Of a stretch of DNA of 8,508 nt, positions 6,937-8,508 are shown in pieces. The number at the start of each line of letters is the position of its first letter. Position 1 is the first letter of the stretch. The stretch comes from Alphaproteobacteria bacterium (GTDB lineage Bacteria; Pseudomonadota; Alphaproteobacteria; Sphingomonadales; Sphingomonadaceae). A program made the position numbers and the translations under genes. The DNA lies in NCBI GenBank assembly GCA_016650315.1, contig JAENVZ010000078.1:1-8508 (forward strand). Reading direction: 5' to 3'. The notes below the pieces were generated by a model, which ran no database searches, was not told the DNA's origin, and was given only the letters and a program-made list of their open reading frames with translations.

Positions 6937-6969
6937 CAAATATTATGCAAGAACAGGATCAAATATTAT
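6937..6969 (+). repeat. Direct repeat CAAATATTAT, two copies 23 bp apart
   Basis: Identical 10-mers lie at 6937-6946 and 6960-6969. The core AAATATTA recurs inverted at 7005-7012, and a related AAAATATTG is at 7044-7052. The set lies in the AT-rich part of the intergenic region upstream of the kinase promoter. The copies fall in different reading frames, so the repeat is a DNA-level feature. Confidence 0.5.
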
Positions 6970-7078
6970 TGGATAGTCGTAACGATTCCTGTACAGTTCT
7001 GCCCTAATATTTCGATCGGGTCCTTCGGGCCGCAAACCCCGACAAAATATTGAGAATGTCAGTGAAAAGGTGGGCACT

Positions 7079-7124
7079 GGTCGGGTGCGCTGCGGTTTGC
7101 GGAAACGCGACGGCCCGCCTTTTT
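7079..7124 (+). terminator. Imperfect intrinsic terminator, reading on the + strand
   Basis: A GC-rich right arm (7106-7119) is followed directly by five T at 7120-7124. It can pair with 7079-7098 with several bulges: GG with CC, CGGG with CCCG, GCGC with its complement, and GTTT with AAAC around a GCGG loop. On the minus strand the same hairpin is followed only by a weak CCTTTTC, so the + orientation fits better, although no + strand gene precedes it. It may be a decayed bidirectional terminator that also serves purA. Confidence 0.35.
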
Positions 7125-7226
7125 ATTGCCAGAGCAGACTACGAATCGCTTTGCCACGACACTGGGTCACCAGCGCCTTCTTTGCCGTTCTTCAGAATGT
7201 TGCAGCGAAAATTGGCCCGATGCGCC

Positions 7227-8508
7227 TCAATCGGCGAACGGATCGCGCACCAGGATGGTGTCGTCGCGCTGGGGCGATGTGGACACCAGCGTTACAGGGC
7301 ATTGGATCAGTTCCTCGATGCGGCGGATATATTTGATCGCCTGCGCAGGCAGTTCGGCCCAACTGCGCGCGCCGGCGGTGGTTTTGCTCCAGCCTTCGAT
7401 CGTTTCATAAATGGGTTCGACATTGGCCTGATCCTGCGGATGGGGCGGCAGATAGTCGTAGGTCTTGTCACCCAGACGATAGCTGGTGCAGATTTTGATT
7501 TCGTCCATGCCGTCCAGTATATCGAGCTTCGTCAGCGCGATGCCGCTGATGCCGCTGACCGCTGCCGACTGGCGCACCAGCACTGCGTCGAACCAGCCGC
7601 AGCGCCGCTGCCGTCCGGTATTGGTGCCGAATTCATGGCCGCGTGTGCCCAGCAATTGGCCGATCTCATTGTCCTGTTCGGTGGGGAAAGGGCCCGAGCC
7701 GACGCGGGTGGTATAGGCCTTGACGATGCCCAGAACGAACCCCACTCCGCGCGGACCAAGGCCCGTTCCTGAAGAGGCCGTGCCCGCTACAGTATTGGAC
7801 GAGGTCACGAAGGGATAGGTGCCATGATCGACATCGAGGAGCACGCCCTGCGCGCCTTCGAACAATATGCGGTCGCCGCGCTTGCGCGCTTCGTTGAGGG
7901 CTAGCCAGACGGGCTTGGCAAAGGGCAGGACGAACGGTGCAATGTCACGCAATTGCGCCATCAACGCGTCACGATCCACAGGCGGTTCGCCAAAGCCGGC
8001 GCGCAGCGCGTCATGATGCGCGCACAGCCGGTCGAGCTGCGGCCCCAGATCGTCGAGATGCGCCAGATCGCAAATGCGGATAGCGCGGCGTCCCACCTTG
8101 TCCTCATAGGCGGGGCCGATGCCGCGGCGCGTGGTGCCTATCTTGCCCGCTCCGCTTGCATCTTCGCGCATCGCGTCGAGATCGCGGTGGATGGGCAGGA
8201 TCAACGGCGCCGTTTCGGCAACCTGCAGCACGTCGGGCGTGACTTCGATGCCTTGCGCTGCGATCTTTGTCACTTCGTCACGAAAATGCCAGGGATCGAA
8301 CACCACGCCATTGCCGATCATCGACAAGGTGCCGCGCACGACGCCCGAGGGCAACAGCGCCAGCTTGTAGGTTTTGTTGCCGACGACAAGCGTATGGCCG
8401 GCATTGTGTCCACCCTGAAAACGCACGACGCAATCGGCACGCTCGGCCAGCCAATCGACAATCTTGCCCTTGCCCTCGTCGCCCCATTGCGCGCCGATAA
8501 CCGTTACA
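7227..8508 (-). CDS. purA: Adenylosuccinate synthetase (5' partial)
   Basis: This cytoplasmic enzyme joins IMP and aspartate using GTP to make adenylosuccinate, the first step from IMP to AMP. About 426 residues are visible of a usual 430 or so. The frame is open to the right edge and begins [17 protein letters not shown], so only a few N-terminal residues are missing; the GTG at 8426 is internal. Family signatures are all present: the GTP loop WGDEGKGK with the catalytic Asp, GGHNAGHT with the catalytic His, [52 protein letters not shown] and the IMP/GTP-site segment [14 protein letters not shown]. It ends with VRDPFAD and TGA at 7227-7229. It is transcribed toward the kinase operon in the same direction but is separated from it by about 400 bp. 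It looks intact and functional. Confidence 0.97.
   Translation of the reverse strand, partial: VTVIGAQWGDEGKGKIVDWLAERADCVVRFQGGHNAGHTLVVGNKTYKLALLPSGVVRGTLSMIGNGVVFDPWHFRDEVTKIAAQGIEVTPDVLQVAETAPLILPIHRDLDAMREDASGAGKIGTTRRGIGPAYEDKVGRRAIRICDLAHLDDLGPQLDRLCAHHDALRAGFGEPPVDRDALMAQLRDIAPFVLPFAKPVWLALNEARKRGDRILFEGAQGVLLDVDHGTYPFVTSSNTVAGTASSGTGLGPRGVGFVLGIVKAYTTRVGSGPFPTEQDNEIGQLLGTRGHEFGTNTGRQRRCGWFDAVLVRQSAAVSGISGIALTKLDILDGMDEIKICTSYRLGDKTYDYLPPHPQDQANVEPIYETIEGWSKTTAGARSWAELPAQAIKYIRRIEELIQCPVTLVSTSPQRDDTILVRDPFAD

Larger units (their letters stand above)
6813..7226. other. Intergenic regulatory region between the kinase gene and purA
   Basis: This 414-bp stretch holds no convincing protein gene. 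Its left half (about 6847-7016) is AT-rich, with 20 G+C in the 60 bases 6901-6960, and carries the kinase promoter and repeats. Its right half returns to high GC and holds a small hairpin at 7019-7031 (GGTCC-TTC-GGGCC) and a larger hairpin with a T-run at 7079-7124. CTGTACAG (6989-6996) is a perfect 8-bp palindrome. An AT-rich open frame of 42 codons (6879-7007, +) exists but starts inside the promoter. A weak + strand promoter, TTGGAT (6969-6974), 17 bp, TACAGT (6992-6997), could feed a short RNA ending at 7124. No clean terminator for purA on the minus strand was found here. Confidence 0.7.

Noticed and set aside
7050..7772. 240-codon + strand open frame with a faintly signal-like start (RMSVKRWALVGCAAVCG)
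   Set aside because: Most of it is antisense to the well-supported purA, it uses a TTG start without a ribosome site and it runs through the hairpin at 7079-7124. The signal-like look is probably accidental.
8119..8500. Small open frames on both strands near the right edge
   Set aside because: All overlap purA in other frames, and purA conservation across this part is clear.

Overview
The window looks chromosomal and comes from a moderately GC-rich alphaproteobacterium, most likely a sphingomonad (Sphingobium/Sphingomonas/Novosphingobium type). I infer this from the protein style, the compact tad gene order and the purA sequence. Species cannot be named from the sequence alone.

Layout. Positions 1-4459 (+ strand) are the 3' part of a tad/cpa operon for tight-adherence (Flp, type IVc) pili: tadB (5' end cut by the window edge), tadC, a TadD-like TPR lipoprotein with an unusual C-terminal extension, a second secreted TPR protein, and a TadV/CpaA prepilin peptidase. 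Genes are 3-16 nt apart or overlap by 4 nt, so they should be co-transcribed and translationally coupled. Pilin, secretin, CpaB, TadZ and the TadA ATPase are not in the window and are presumably upstream. Positions 4460-6812 (- strand) encode a NarL/LuxR-type two-component pair, with a six-helix membrane sensor kinase followed after 1 nt by its response regulator. This operon runs tail-to-tail into the tad operon with no intergenic base: the two TGA stops together form the palindrome TGATCA.

Positions 6813-7226 are the only sizeable gene-free stretch. Part of it is strikingly AT-rich (20 G+C in the 60 bases 6901-6960). It holds a good sigma70-like promoter for the kinase operon, several inverted and direct repeats that could be operators, and a GC-rich hairpin plus T-run on the + strand. 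Positions 7227-8508 (- strand) are purA (adenylosuccinate synthetase), lacking only its first few codons at the window edge.

How the genes fit together. TadB and TadC form the inner-membrane platform of the pilus machine. TadV cleaves prepilins. The TadD-like lipoprotein probably supports the outer-membrane secretin, and the second TPR protein is likely a periplasmic helper. The adjacent kinase/regulator pair is a natural candidate controller of the tad genes, but that rests on position only. purA is an unrelated housekeeping gene. I found no mobile element, CRISPR array, tRNA or rRNA. The parts most worth testing are the repeat-rich regulatory region, the extended TadD protein and the non-canonical ATP-binding region of the kinase.
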